Shown here one piece after another: positions 1 to 12,801 of a stretch of 64,000 nt of DNA (positions within the stretch are counted from its first letter, which is position 1; every line of letters begins with the position of its first letter). Made by a program: the position numbers and the translations under genes. This DNA comes from Prototheca cutis (lineage: Eukaryota > Chlorophyta > Trebouxiophyceae > Chlorellales > Chlorellaceae), in NCBI GenBank assembly GCA_002897115.2, contig BCIH01000001.1, positions 1,974,039 to 2,038,038 of the forward strand. Reading direction: 5' to 3'. Below the pieces are notes generated by a model, which was given only the letters and a program-made list of their open reading frames with translations, did no database searches and was not told the origin of the DNA.

Positions 1-948
1 GGGCCACGCATCCGGAGCGCCGGCGACGCGGGGCTCAACCGCGGCTGAGAGGGTCGGTGGAGCTGTGCACAAGGTCTTGCGGGGCAAAGGGTGATGTGGG
101 CATACTGTCTACCGTTTCGTATCCGTATCCCAACGCGCTGCGCCGATCCTGCACCTGGCATCCATTCAGCCCATCACGTCTCCAGTACTGGAATCTCCCG
201 GCTCTGCCTTCCAGCCGTCCAGCCGGCAGGGGGAGCGCTGCAGCATTTCATTCGGCGGCACGCCGCGCGTCCATGTACGTTGACACTGCTACCTAAGCAC
301 TGCGAATCTTTGATTCCTGACCCTGAAAGGGAAAAGAATTTCTTTCTTTCTTTGCTGAGCTGTCAGTGCACGCGAGTGTCGAGTTTCGGCCCTTGAAACA
401 AGACGCATCGCAGCCTGCACAGGCGTGGCGCGTCTGAGGTGAAGAAGTGTACAGGTTAGATTCAGGGTGTGGGGCGGGACGCTGTGTGTTGCAGCAGAAG
501 AGCAGAGGCGGTGGTCCCTCACCTCGCGCTGGGGACCACCTCGGGAACGGGACAAGCTGACATGACCCATTGTCTGGGGGGGGTGCAGAAAACCGGGGTG
601 CTCATATGATACAACGGGCCAGGTGGGCTGCGTGGTGTAGACGCCTCGTGGCAGCGGGGTTGGCACCGCCGCCGTGCCAACAAGGATCCAGCACTGGCTC
701 TGGCCGTGCGGCGGCCGTGTGCTGTGCGTGCATCTCCGAACACAAATACATGTGGGCATTGGGAACAGGTGCTGGGAGGGCATGTGGCAGCAGGCATGCC
801 TTGGTGGGCGATGAAAGAGGCGACACGGTGCTCGGCGTGAAGAGTGGGATGCTGCAACAAGGGCCCGGCACTAGCCGGGCAGACGGGCAGCGGGTGATCG
901 TGGGGGGCCACGAAATATCTGGTCCAGACTTGGCATGAGCACCGACAA
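1..948. other. Intergenic / 3' flank, no gene recognised
   Basis: No reading frame in this stretch resembles a known family, and the open frames overlap on both strands as expected in GC-rich DNA. It lies downstream (3') of the minus-strand RING gene, so part of it is probably that gene's 3' untranslated region. Confidence 0.5.
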
Positions 949-3159
949 TCAGACCAGGTCACCCGGCTGGAGCGGCCTGATCTCAGGACTGCCGCCACGC
1001 TGCATGCTGGCGCTGTGTGTCCCGGTAGCCGATGGCGTCACGCCTGGCGGCTGCCCAACAGCGCCGCCACCGGTCTCTTCATCGGCGATCAACAGGCGCT
1101 GCCGCGCCTCGTCGCCTGCTGCAAAGCGAGGTGACAGGATTGGCGACGCGGCGCGCCGCATGATGGTCGCCTGCGGGCTGCGATCGGCGGGGTACGCATG
1201 CCGCGACCCTGAACCCCACGACTGTAGGGTCTCCGGTGCGGCCCCCGGATCGTCGAGTAGGGCCGCCGGCGTTCCACCACCACCTGTACCGCCCCCCCGC
1301 CGTCTTGCTGCCCGACGTGGCCAGAGCGCCCAGTGCCGCGCGCGGGAGAGGAGTAGGACCACCGCCGACGGCGTGCGCTGACGCAGGGGGGGGGGGGGTT
1401 CCAGCCCGTCATCACCCGCGGCGCGCAGCGCTGCCGCGGCATCAGCTTTGCACACGGGGCACAGCGTCGTTTGCGAGGTCAACCACTGGTCGATGCAGGG
1501 CGCGTGGAAGCGGTGCGCGCAGGGCAGCACCCGAAGCTTGTCGCCGTCCACGTAGTGGTCGAGGCACACCACGCACGTCGACCGCGTCGAGCCCCCCGGG
1601 CCGGGGGACCCGCTGGCGTCGGTCGACCCCGTGCTGCCGTCACTGGCCGTGCTGGTGCTGCGCACATGTGCAGCCATGGATATAGATGCCGCAGGTGCTC
1701 CCGCTGCAGGTGCTGCAAGGCCGTCGCCGCCGCCACCCTCGGTGGGCTCTGCTGCAGCTGAGGTCAATGCATCGTCCTTCCCCGCGCTGGGCCCGGCTTC
1801 CGAACCGGATACACCCTCTTCGCTGGCATGCCTGTGGCGCTCGTAGATGACGATGGGCAGCCGGCGGATGTCAGCCTCGGACATGCCTCTCGACGTGCTG
1901 CCACCGGGCGACCCAGAGCCAAAGCCCGCCTCCCGCTGCCGCCGGACCAGCCACATGGCAAGCAGCAGGCTGAGCAGCATGCATGCCGCCAGCGTTCCCA
2001 GCATGTCGGCAAAGAAAGTGTCGCCAGCCTGCGGGGTGTTGTCGAAGCGATTGGTTGGGGGATGGATGAGCGGGGTCATTTTGGGTCATGAGGTGCCAGC
2101 GGAAAACAATCCTCAACCCTCCCCGCACACAGATCCCAGCACAAATGCAAAAGAAGCAGCATTAAACGCACGAGCGTGATGAGCACGCGAGAATCGCCGG
2201 GGATGAGGAGCTGCTTGAGCAGGATGCCTGATTTTTGCGAGATGAAGACGGCCGGGATGCCGGGGTCTGGGTGCCCCGCGGGTTTGCTCATGATAATCAG
2301 AGGGCCTGCGAACTCATCGTACACGATCGCAGCCACGGCACCCACAGCTTCTGCCCTTGCGACCTGGAGTTGGAGGGTGTACCAGGGTTGTCAGTTTGAG
2401 TTACAGCCAGTGGGGGGTCCCTGAGTCAACGACACTGCTTTGGGTCCCACTGCTCTGTAGTCCTTCCCAATCAGCTCGGCGGCTGTTCGTCCACAGAGTC
2501 ACTGGCCCCAACCCCCCTCCAGCTCCAGGCACACCTTCATGTCAAATGTGCATCTTGTGACAAGGCCCTGAGTCCGCCGGATGAGGGCCACCCATGGCTT
2601 GCCGCCGACATGGGCCGGCGGCGTCAAGTCGCTGCAGGCATCCTCGGGTTCGGCCACAAACAACAGACCCTCCACGCCCTGATCTGGTATGCGGGGACCA
2701 AAATCCGCCGGCAGCTGCGGGAGGACCAGGGTGTGCGATAAGGGCGCCGGTACAGCGTGTTGTGTGTTCATTGCCATACCACCCACGGTGTTCAAACATT
2801 GGACCGGGCATCTCGACACCCAGGCGAGAAGTTTTCGGACGACCGGCGCAGGGCCCCAGGCACGCACCGATGGTATTGGGTCGAATGTAATGTTACCACT
2901 CTGCGGAAATCATGGCGGGCAGCGCACGTCTTTTGTCGGCATGCACTGGCAGGGCGATCGTGGACGACAACGCGGAGTGTTCACCCCCCCGGGACGCGAC
3001 ACATGCCCCGACACGACATGGCCCTCGTTTCGAGGCACCTCGCGGTCTTTCATACACATACACATGCCGCCGACGTACCCTCAGAATGACGCTCCCGCTG
3101 GCAAGGTGCAAGCCAGTGAGGGCCAGCAGGACCGCAGCCCAGGGCTTTGGGGGACCCAT
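949..3159 (-). CDS. PA-TM-RING-H2 membrane E3 ubiquitin ligase (RMR/RNF13 type)
   Basis: Four exons in transcript order: 3159-3079, 2714-2535, 2363-2172, 2028-949, all joined in phase 0, about 509 residues. Residues 1-22 form a signal peptide. Residues about 28-150 form a protease-associated (PA) domain, with the landmarks [23 protein letters not shown] and [11 protein letters not shown]. One membrane helix lies near 160-180. A C3H2C3 RING-H2 finger lies at about 303-344 (CVVC, CAHRFH, CPVC). A basic and proline-rich tail follows. Proteins of this architecture sit in endosomal or vacuolar membranes. The PA domain faces the lumen and the RING faces the cytosol, and some act as vacuolar sorting receptors or ubiquitin ligases. 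The intron falling inside the PA domain and the fit of all phases support the model. An upstream in-frame Met 18 codons earlier is an alternative start. Confidence 0.88.
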
Positions 3160-3466
3160 AAGCCAGCCACCTGCCAGAGCACGGCCCCCAGGGGCCCCAA
3201 GCAGTGTAAACAATCAAGTAAGAATAATCGTGTGTTTTACTCCTGGATGGCCCAGTCCAGCTGCGAGTTTTGCAAACTGGAGGGGATAGGAAGATGGACC
3301 GCGCGCGCCAGGTGTCGACAATGCTTTTGGTGTGGCAGATCGTCGGAAGCTCGCTCTCTCGGTGCCAGTGCTATTCACTTTCTCATAAAAAAAACTACGT
3401 CATATCCTTGAATGAAATCTTGTCACATAGAAGCAGCCATCCACCAGTATCAATGCAGTGCACACC
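3160..3466. other. Short intergenic gap between two minus-strand genes
   Basis: This holds the upstream region of the RING gene and the 3' flank of the FAD synthetase gene. I see no further gene. An A-rich patch lies near 3387-3394. Confidence 0.45.
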
Positions 3467-5084
3467 TCAATCCATGCGCGTCAGGAAGTCAACATCCACT
3501 GCGCAGCGGCCGAGGGCAGAGGTGGTGATGAGGTCACCTGCCCGTACCATCACTCCATCTTCAGAGACTGTGGCCACGCAGGGCACCTCGCCACTGCTCG
3601 CCAGCATACTGCTGTACCGTCCAGGCGCTGGTGGCTGATTCAGCAGCGCATCACGCGGCACCCTGCGGAGGTATGCGGAGGGAGGAACAGATTCACGGGA
3701 CCAAGCAAAGGCCCAGGCAAGGTTTTGCTGGCACAATGCATAAAAAGGTCTCCACCTTGTGCCTTGGAAGTCGTATGGGAGCAAAACACCAATAAGAATA
3801 ACAGCGGAGATCATCCAACAGCATGCCTGACCGCGCCCGCACCAGATCTCATGCGAGCTTCCTGTGCCGACGAGCAGCCCGGCATCAGAACATAGCCGAT
3901 GGGGTCGGCCCAGCAGTGCCGCTGCGCCGCTAACGTCGCCTCGCTCCAACCGGGCACGCACGGCGCTGCTCGAGATTTCCTGCCCATCCAGGTTCACCAG
4001 GTCCTGGACATGGATCTGCAGAGTCAGCGGGGAGGCTCGGGGATGGTCAGGGCGTCAGCTTGGCGGCAGTGACAAGGCCACGTCTGCTTGTTTCGACTCT
4101 GACCGCATCGCGCCATGAAAAAGGGTCCACACCAACGCCCGTCACTTCCCACCTCCATGCCCAGCTCGGAGCCCACACGCTCGAGCAGGGCTGTGTCCCC
4201 CGCAGCCTTGTAGCCAAAGCGGAAGCCGCGGCCCACAGCAACCCCCGTGATACCCAGGTCCCCTGCCAGAAGCTGCAGGAACTCCTCGGGGGCCATGTGC
4301 CTCACCTGGAGCAATCATGGGGAGTGAGTAAGGGCCAAGGCCGGTCAGTTGGTGATGCAGCTCGCAGTTGGGCGAGGCATGCGTTACAGGTGGCTGCCGC
4401 AATTCTTGAGCGTGCCACCGACCAACACCTCTGCTGCATCGTCGCCTGGCATCTCCACGAGGAAAAATGACAAAAACATCCTCCACTTCTCAATGCCAAT
4501 CAATAAAGCCCAGACTCCACACACATCGGCAAAGGGGATGAAGAAATCCTGCGGCAGGGACCCCAGCTCCTGGGCCCACCGGCGCAGGACGCGCGGGCGG
4601 TCTCGGGCCGCCACCAGCGGCAGGCGCGCGGGCCAGCCCAGCACCGTGGCCATGCCCGAGAAGGAAACGAGGAATGGCAGTCCGGGCCTGGCTGCCACCC
4701 AGGCAGCCAGCGCTCGGTGACCCAGATGCAGAGCATCAAATTTGCCCAGGGCTGCTGACACGGCCGGCGGGTGCGGGCCGGGTCCCGCCAGCGGCCGCCG
4801 CCAGCTGGCGCCTGCTGGGAAATCGGGCCCTGCACACGTGAACTTTCAGCAGGGTATTCAAATGCTTCATATTTCGAGAAGGAAATGCATGGGATACGGG
4901 CTTTCAAGTCAGTGCAAGCCTTTTGCAAAGGGGCCCCTTTCCTGTTGCTGGGTCCCCTCGATGGTCCCAGTCTCTCCTGCGGACACCCAGGCAGACCTCG
5001 GCTCTGCGACACCTGTCGAGAATACGCTCTCGTGGCAAGACATGGCCTCAGGAAATGACTAGTACCGATGATCCCTGTCGCCAT
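3467..5084 (-). CDS. FAD synthetase (RibF-type FMN adenylyltransferase), probably plastid
   Basis: The protein transfers AMP from ATP to FMN to make FAD. Modelled exons in order are 5084-4997, 4814-4525, 4305-4153 and 4015-3467, about 359 residues. The N-terminal exon is basic and hydroxylated, like a transit peptide, and its join is in phase but is the least certain. The nucleotidyltransferase signature ALGKFDALHLGHRALA is present, followed by VRHMAPEEFLQLL, GRGFRFGYKAAGD and ISSSAVRARLERGDV, then LLGRPHRL. These match the order in plant RIBF1/2 and bacterial RibF. The C-terminal part (LLNQPPAPGRY and following) matches the short tail of plant RIBF, which lacks a full riboflavin kinase domain. 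The stretch between HRL and VPRDALL (about 3890-3660) reads open but looks intronic in composition. I could not find a phase-consistent donor for it, so one intron may be missing from the model. Confidence 0.82.
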
Positions 5085-5738
5085 GGCCCGACACCGCCAG
5101 AAAGCAGTGCTCAAACCCTGCATCTGTGGGCACCGGCATTCAGATCAGGGCTCCAGGGGGACCGGCACGGCCGGCAACGAATGCGAGCATACGTCTGGCA
5201 TGCGGCTTCTCACGATCCACCATAAATGACTGGAAGTTTATGGGCCTCCCACCACAAGGTCTGGGCAAGACTGCACGACAGTGTCGTGCGTGGCGGGGCT
5301 CAGATTGGCTTTCTCCCTTGCCTGGTCATCGACCGCCCTGAGCAGTTATTTCCGGGCTCGACAGACCCCCCGCCCAAACCACACCAGCACTGCTCCCTCT
5401 CTCTGGTAAAAACGAAAGTATTCAACAATTTTCCACTGTGCACGAATCTTCTAGATTCAAGACAAGGCAGCGCGGCGGGCATTGGGTACGGGCATCCTCC
5501 AAACAGGGGGGCTCGCCCCCCCGTCCTGCCACCCCGACCAGGTGACAGCCTTGCGCCTTGCAAGCAGCACGGGGCCACGGGATTGGGTTGCTGTATCCAA
5601 CAGAGCGGGGGAAACTGTACAGCCCGCACTGTGAACATCATCGACCCTTTGAGGCAGGGTGGGGCTGGATGCCGAAGGGCTCCAACGACGAACCCAGCCA
5701 ACCCCGTGGCCCTGCGGGCATCACCCGCTGGGCGGCGT
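5085..5738. other. Intergenic region
   Basis: This is the upstream region of the FAD synthetase gene and the 3' flank of the Rieske gene. No coding sequence was recognised. Confidence 0.45.
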
Positions 5739-6700
5739 TCAGCCGACGAGGATGTGGTCGTCGTCGATGAAGGAGTAGGCGGGGACCTCCAGGTTGTAGG
5801 GCGCGGGTCCCTTGCGGATCCGGCCCGAGGTGTCGTAGTGGGAGCCGTGGCAGGGGCAGAACCAGCCCTGGTAGTCGCCTGCGTTTGGCAGCGGCACGCA
5901 GCCCAGGTGCGTGCAAACGCCGATGACGACGAGCCACTCGGGCTTCTTCACGCGCACCGCGTCGGGCTCGGGGTCGCGCAGGCTGGCTAGGTCGACGTCC
6001 AGGGCCTTGGAGATGTCGTCGGGCGTGCGGCGGCGGATGAACACGGGCTTGCCGCGCCACTTGACCGTCACCGTCTGGCCCTCGCCGATCTTGCTCAGGT
6101 CGACCTCCAAGTTGGCCATGGCCAGCACGTCCTTGGTCGCAGTCATGGACAAGATGAACTGCAGCACGCCCAGACGCACCGCACTCGCACCGATGAAGCG
6201 GCCACCCGACAGCACAAAGTAGGTGAAGGCGCGCTTGGAAGGGTCGCCCGCAGGGAAACGCTCGTGCACGTACGAGTCATACTTGATCTCGGGGGTGGGG
6301 TTCTTCAGGGCGAAGACACTGGCAGGCACGTCCGACTGGGGAACCACTGCGGCGTCGGCCGCGAAGCCTGCAATAAGAAGGGGGCAAGCACAATGTGAAT
6401 TGGTCTTGCAACAGATCGATCCTCAAATGTAACGCCCTGTCGACCCACGGAGAATCGGGTGCCCGGGGTTGCCCACCCCACGCACGGCCCGTGGGACCCC
6501 AGGGGCCCGTCAACCCGGCTTCCAAGGTCCGCGCCCGCACCTCTGCTGCTGAAGGGGCCCGCAAACGGCTGTGATGAGGCCACAGGGCCAGCGACGCTGC
6601 TGCAAAGGACATGGTTGACGCTGCACAGGGGGGCGCAGGCTGCCGCCCCGGAACTGTTCAGCAGGCGGGGCACCAGGGCCTGAGCCGTCCGACGCAGCAT
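5739..6700 (-). CDS. UQCRFS1: Mitochondrial Rieske iron-sulfur protein of cytochrome bc1 (complex III)
   Basis: Two exons, 6700-6541 and 6367-5739, join in phase 1 and give about 262 residues. The first exon encodes an arginine-rich, acid-free presequence ([18 protein letters not shown]) typical of mitochondrial import. The second holds the tether and transmembrane segment (about 98-118) and the Rieske domain. The 2Fe-2S ligands are Cys205 and His207 in CTHLGC and Cys224 and His227 in CPCHGS. Cys210 and Cys226 would form the stabilising disulfide. The protein moves electrons from ubiquinol to cytochrome c1 in the inner membrane. The insert [11 protein letters not shown] between the two clusters is the mitochondrial pattern, not the plastid PetC pattern. 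The reading frame runs to a clear stop, and nothing appears broken. Confidence 0.96.
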
Positions 6701-7285
6701 CCTGGATCCTCGCGTCTATCCCCAAATCCCTGCTCCTCTGGGAAACTGGACAATCACGCTGACCAGCGGCACGGGCCTGGTGGGTTTAGGTGGGGGTTCT
6801 CGTGGAGCATTGCCCCAAACCCGAAGGCCCTGCAACGTTCCCGGGGTCGAATCTGCGCGGTTACTCATCGCACCATTTCTCCCCCATCATCAATTCATCA
6901 AATGGACATTCAAACTCCCCTGCAGCTTTGGCCTGCCAACTGTCTTGCACAAAAAAAAAGGTCTGTCCTACATATGCATGTGTATGAACACACTCATCAG
7001 GGATCAAGGTAATCTCTACGGGTCACTGCCAGAGGGGATTGGAGTCAGCAAGTGAGAGTCCGCCGCCTGGATCCACACGTGCTGCAGGGAGGCGCATCTG
7101 GAGGGGCCCTATGCAGCTGGGAGCAGCTGCTGGAAACAAGTCAAAACTGTGAGATCAGCATGCCTCGGTATCCAGCAAACACCATCAAAGGATCATGGCA
7201 AGCACCAGCTTGCCGCGCCGCGCTGGGGTTGGTCACAGGGAAAAAGGGTTCACAGGTGGAATGTCGTCTACGGTCATCAATCGAA

Positions 7286-7340
<55 letters not shown>

Positions 7341-7442
7341 CTGTGCTGTGTTGTGGGGCCTGTCACTATGGCTGGCACCGGGATGAGCAGGCCATGCTCA
7401 TGGTCGAGGAGAGGAGAGGACAGACCTCGGTTTTCTTCGGTC
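6701..7442. other. Intergenic region with long poly-G tract
   Basis: This lies between the Rieske start and the 3' end of the diacylglycerol kinase gene. The only clear structure is the G homopolymer at 7286-7340. Confidence 0.5.
7286..7340. repeat. Poly-G homopolymer, 55 bases
   Basis: An uninterrupted run of G on the plus strand, about 100 bases beyond the stop codon of the minus-strand diacylglycerol kinase gene, where it would read as poly-C in a 3' untranslated region. Confidence 0.95.
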
Positions 7443-9435
7443 TCACTGCGGCTTGACGGGGGGGGTGAGGGCTGCGCCGCGCTCGGCAATCTTCTTCACG
7501 CTGGCAGGGCCCTGGATGTCGGCGTCGTTCATCAGCATGTTGGACTGCCCCGCACGCTTGATGACAAGCTTGAGGGGCGGGCTGTCCGACCCCGGCACCG
7601 TCTGGGCCCACGGCTCGCCGTCCAGCTGCATGTGCGTCAGCCCCGGGTCGCCCTTGACCCTGCCAGCCATGCTGAACTCAATCTCCAGTTCCTCGACCTG
7701 CGCGATGCGCACGCCGTGGATCTTGGACGAGAGCTGAGCCATGACTGCGCTGGCGTGCCACCCCGTCTTGAACCCCACTACCTCCACCAGGCCGTCTGAG
7801 AAGATGGGCACCGCACGGCCCGGCTTTGGTGGGGCGCTAGCCCCGTCGACGCCCTGCCTGGCCAGGCCCCAGATGTCGCGGCCACCGCCGTACGACTGCA
7901 GGTTGAGCACGACGATAGCCCGGATCGAGGACGGCACGGGCAGCTCGCGCCAGTCGGCCCCCCCCGGCCCGCCGCGACCCCGGAGCTTTGCCTTGCTGGC
8001 CAGGGGAGCGGCCCCGCAAAACCAGCCCGAGGAGCATGAGTAGTAGCCGTACCACGCCTGGTTCATCAGGCGCGTGCTGGCGGCCCAGGGGCGGGCCTCA
8101 CGGAGTGAGTGGAAGCCGTAGGCCGCCGCCGCATCCAGGCCCACGCTGAAATAGTTCCAAAACATGCCCCCTACCGCGCTTGTTGTCTCGGGGGTGGCAG
8201 CATCCATGTCGCCATTGACCCCGGTGGCGCTGATCGCAGACAGCGAGTGCGGCAGCGAGGAGAACAGGCCCTTGTCCGGGCCGCTGAGCGAGATGGACCA
8301 GGCGTCCAGCAGGCGGGACGAGGCGTCAGAGTAGCGCTTGAGCGTGTGGTACAGCTGTCCTGCGCTGATCCAGCTGTCCTTGAACGCATTGCCCCAGCCA
8401 AAGCTCAGGGCCAGGTCATTGCCGGTACCCAGCGGCAGCACCGCCACGCCGGGGGCCGGGTCCAGACCCAAGTCAAAAATGGTCTTCAGCAACCACGTCA
8501 CTGTACCATCGCCACCAGCCGCCAAGATACGCAGATTCCTGTCAATTATTGGCATGAAGACAGTCACGTGTTTATTCGTTACGACCGTTTATTTATTTAT
8601 TTTTTCGGGGGGGGGATGGCGGGGTTGAGGCGGATTCGAGATCGTGCGGCAAGCGAGAGGACGTGCCTGGGCGGGCCAGAGCATATCACCTACCGGGATC
8701 AATTTCCCAACAATCAATCAGTCAAACCTGCGGATGTGGGCGGCGAGCCCGTCGCCCTGAGCCTCCCGCTCCAGCAGGTTTGACCACAGCTGCTTCAGCA
8801 CGGGCGCGGGCCGATCAACCGACAGGTCAAACTGCAGCAGTGGCGGACAAAGTCACAGACATGACGGAATGGGGCAAGGCGCAGGACAGGAGTCGAGCAT
8901 GTGCGGTGCACCACCCACGGGTGCAAAACACATCAGATTGTCTCTCGGCATCTTACCTGCACCTCCCCTCCCCTACACGCCTGGCCCCCCCCCTCCACAC
9001 ACCCACGCGCACCACTTGGGATTGGCCCAGGCTGCGGGACAGCACGGTGAGCAGCTTGGGGCCCATGTGGCCGCCAGACTTGCCGTTGATAAAGGCGATG
9101 AGTGGCGTCGTGGCAAGGTCATCGCCCACGTACTTCTTGCACCCCACCATGTACTCGCCGGGGATCCTGTGCACAACGGGCGGGTTCTAAAGGTCTGGCA
9201 CAGGAGGGACCAGACACCTGTGCAGCCGGTCGAGTGTACCGGCACAATCCAGCAACCAAGCGGCATGTTAAACACCCCCCTCCCCCCCAGGTCCATTGCA
9301 CCTGTAGGGCTCCCGCATGTCCGTCATCTCCCGAAGCTCCGCATACTCCGTACTGACCACGGGCTGGGTGACCTCATCTGGGGCTGGGCGGTGCAGGGTC
9401 TGCAGCCCCGACTCCGCAGCCGCCTGGTTTCCCAT
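7443..9435 (-). CDS. Diacylglycerol kinase, plant short (C1-less) type
   Basis: Four exons, 9435-9302, 9166-9016, 8831-8728 and 8538-7443, join in phases 2, 0 and 2 to give about 494 residues. The enzyme phosphorylates diacylglycerol to phosphatidic acid with ATP. The catalytic domain starts near residue 66 (PLIAFINGKSGG). It contains the nucleotide loop AAGGDGTVTWLL near 136-147 and the LPLGTGNDLA signature near 165. The accessory domain follows, with FWNYFSVGLDAAAAYGFH, LNLQSYGGG and a KLVIKR strand near the end. There are no C1 zinc fingers, as in cluster II plant kinases. The start codon begins MGNQAAA, a plausible N-myristoylation signal that could anchor the enzyme to membranes. The genomic neighbours give no functional hint. 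Confidence 0.93.
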
Positions 9436-10601
9436 GACCACGGGCTTGGCGGTATCCTATGCCCAGCACGCGGGGAGACACATCGGGAGCGCGTTTACAC
9501 CAAACAGCGGGTTCTAGCGGCGAGATCGGGGAGCACAAAACGGCTGTTAAAGACGCCAAGTGCTTTGACGTCCCCCCGCACCTGTTCCGCGCTCATCGTT
9601 CAACCCCAGAAGTATCAATGCCTCTTTATATTGCGATGAATTGCTAGACACAGCCACGCCGTGGCGTGTTCGTGCTCGTGGGCGGAGACCTCGACGACGA
9701 ACGCTAGTGGGGCCCTCGGTACCAGAGGGCCTTCCGTTTGTTCCGAATGCCAACCGCGCAATGCGACACGACAATTCACAGCACAGCCCAGATAAAAGTT
9801 CCCGACGCGCGCGTGCATGCGTTAGGATCGTGGGGATGCCCGCAGATTTTGTGCCAGCCGGTTTGCGAGAGGGTGTGACGCAGACACTCCCTATCCATAC
9901 CCTCCCTGTGCAGAGCATCGCTCGACTGGACTTCCAGAATCGATGCATGCAGGGGGCGCCGTATGTAATAACGTGCAGCGACCCAGTCCTTGGTCTTTGC
10001 CGCCACCCATTCCAACTAGCTGCGTTGCTCGGGCCATCGCCTCACCGAGACAGGGAGGGCGGGGTGAACCAAACTCTGACATCAGTGAAACAAACAATTG
10101 TTGTGACATTCAATGTGTTATCAAGACACGGCAACGCGATATCAAGCCTTCGCAGCTTTCGGGGTCGAACAGTTTATTTTATGACTGTGTGGCTCTTCCA
10201 ATTGAGATTGCCCATAGGGCCATGCAGGCCAACTGGGTCGAGACAAAATGGGGGCCTAGTCTTCACCAGAGCTATTTAATGTAACTTTTCACCGGAGAGA
10301 GAAAAGGGGTGTGTGTGTCGGAGAGCCGGCCTGGGGGGGGCCACTCTAGGTTTTTTTCACGTTAGCCGTATTCCCCGGGGTACCCGTAGTACGGGGAAGT
10401 GCCTGCAAATCGACAAACGTGCTTGTGCGTGCTAATTCCAACACAACACAGTGTGCCCAAAAAGGAAAACTTCCTACAACATCGCATCATTGCACATTAA
10501 ATTGAATACACCTGAGCCCGTACTTTGGCTCGTCTCCACAGCCTGCCTCGGTGTGGACACACCCTTGTGTTAACCAGGTCACGCCCTTGTAACCTTGCGC
10601 C
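9436..10601. other. Divergent intergenic region (kinase / sulfate transporter)
   Basis: About 1.17 kb separates the two divergent start codons, so it must hold both promoters. No coding sequence or clear core promoter motif was recognised. A purine-rich, G-rich patch lies near 10290-10340. Confidence 0.45.
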
Positions 10602-12763
10602 ATGTCTGGCGCGCCGTCCAACTTTAGGGCGTCCCGCTACCTTGATGAGAATGGCATTTCAGGAGGCGCTGCAACGGCGCGGGATGTAAACATCGCCTAC
10701 GAGGATGCCCCCGCGCTCCTCGTGAGCGAGGAGGCGGAGCTCTCCCTGCTCCGCCAGCTGGACTCTGCCGACCCTGGGCTCATCCAGTTCACCACGGAAA
10801 AGGTCCACAAGTATTCCAGCAAGTAAGTGGGTGGTGGCATGCCCATTCGTCGCCAGCGCCCTAGAGCGCGCGTGGGTTCGGGCTTAACCCCTGTACCGGC
10901 TATTGATCCTCGCGGCTGGGTATTGGCCTCCGGGACTGGTGGTGCCGCGGGGTCTTCCCCCAGGACACGCCCAGGCGAGACACGGACCTGCTATGCAAAC
11001 TCCACAATTGTTTCTTCTGACCCGTGCCACCCGTGCATTGCCTGCTGCTTACAGGATCAAGCGTGACGTCACTTCCCTGTCGCTCTACGGCTGGCTCATT
11101 TGGGCCATCCCGTCTGTGGACTGGCTGCGGCGGTACCGCATCCGCGAGTACCTCGTGGTGCGTGGGGTGGCGCTGGTGCTGTGGGGTGTGCGATGCCCCT
11201 GGTGTATATTCGATCGAAAGAGTTTGCCCGGTCATTCGTCCCTGGGGGCTAACGGTGTTATCCCCCACCCAGTGCCCTCACCTGTACCTCTGTTCTCTCA
11301 CTTCACATGTTTCTCTCTCATGCCTCATGTCTCCCCCTCTCACTCCACACACGCGCAGCTGGACGTTCTGGCCGGTCTGACGGTGGGAGCCATGGTCATT
11401 CCGCAGGGCATGTCGTACGCCAACCTGGCGGGACTGCCCTCGGTGTACGGTCTGTATGGGGCGTTTGTGCCGTGCCTTGTCTACTCCCTGCTGGGCTCCA
11501 GCCGCCAGCTGGCGGTGGGCCCCGTTGCCGTGACCAGCACCCTGCTGGGCAACGGCCTGGACGACATGTTTGGACTGAGCGACGATCCCAACAACCCGGA
11601 AGACCCCGCACATCAAGACATGATCAATCATGCAGCCATTCAGGTGGCGTTCCTGGCCGGTGTGCTGTACACGGGCGTGGCGCTGCTGCGTCTGGGCTGG
11701 GTCATCCGCTTCCTCTCGCACTCGGTCATCTCGGGCTTCATGTCGGGCGCTGCCATCACCATCGCCCTCGGGCAAGTGAAGTACATCCTGGGACTGAAAA
11801 TCGGCCGAGGATCGACGCTGCAAGACCTGCTCCAGATGATTTTTTCAAACTTGGACCAGTTCCAGTGGCGCGAATTCGTCATGGGCTACTTCTTCATGGG
11901 TCTGCTGTATTTCTTCAGATGGGTCGGCAACTCGTTCAGGTGTGCACGCGCGGTTCTTCTTCTTCGTCGTGGTTGCTGTCGTTTGTGCTGGAATGGGTTT
12001 GTGTTGATTTGGAGGAGTTGGGTGCTTGTCCGGGCGTTTGGAAGCCTGCATGTTGATTTCTTCTTCAACACATCCGTGACAACACCAAGACAAAAATCCG
12101 TGAACAATCAATGGACGCAGGCGGCTGAGCTTCTTCCGATTCCTGGGCCCGATCACGGTGGTGGTGCTATCCATTGCGGTGATGAACATCTTTGGTCTGT
12201 ACGACCACCCTACCACGGCCAAGCCATACATCAAGCCCATCGGCAAGATCCCCAAGGGCCTGCCGCCCTTCACGGCCGACGACTGGGCGCCCCTGCTTGA
12301 CGCCGGCCGTCAAGTCACGCTGGCCATCATCATCTGCCTGGTGGACATTTGCGAGTCCATCTCCATTGCCAAGGCCCTGGCCCAGCGCAACCGCTATCGC
12401 CTCAACTACAACCAGGAGCTGCGGGCAGTGGGCATTGCCAACCTGTTTGGCGCCATGTTCTCCTGCTACACCACCACGGGCTCGTTCTCTCGCTCTGCCG
12501 TGAACAACTCGGCCGGCGCCAAGACGCCCCTCGCCCAGTTTGTCTGCTCCATGCTGCTCATGCTCACGCTTCTCGTCCTCACGCCCATCTTCACAAACAT
12601 GTCCGCCAACGTCCAGGTAAGCTGGTCTGGTTGCTGGTTGTCGGTTCCTGGGCCTGACATGCGCATATATATATGCATATTACCCAATGATGGCAACACC
12701 AGCAGCAGCAATTTTCAAGTGCGCAATCCCTTTCACCGCACTGTTCTCACCGACTTCCTTAAC

Positions 12764-12801
<38 letters not shown>

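Noticed and set aside
7149..7799. Frame encoding a poly-glycine protein
   Set aside because: The glycine run is only the translated G homopolymer, and the remainder is antisense to the diacylglycerol kinase.
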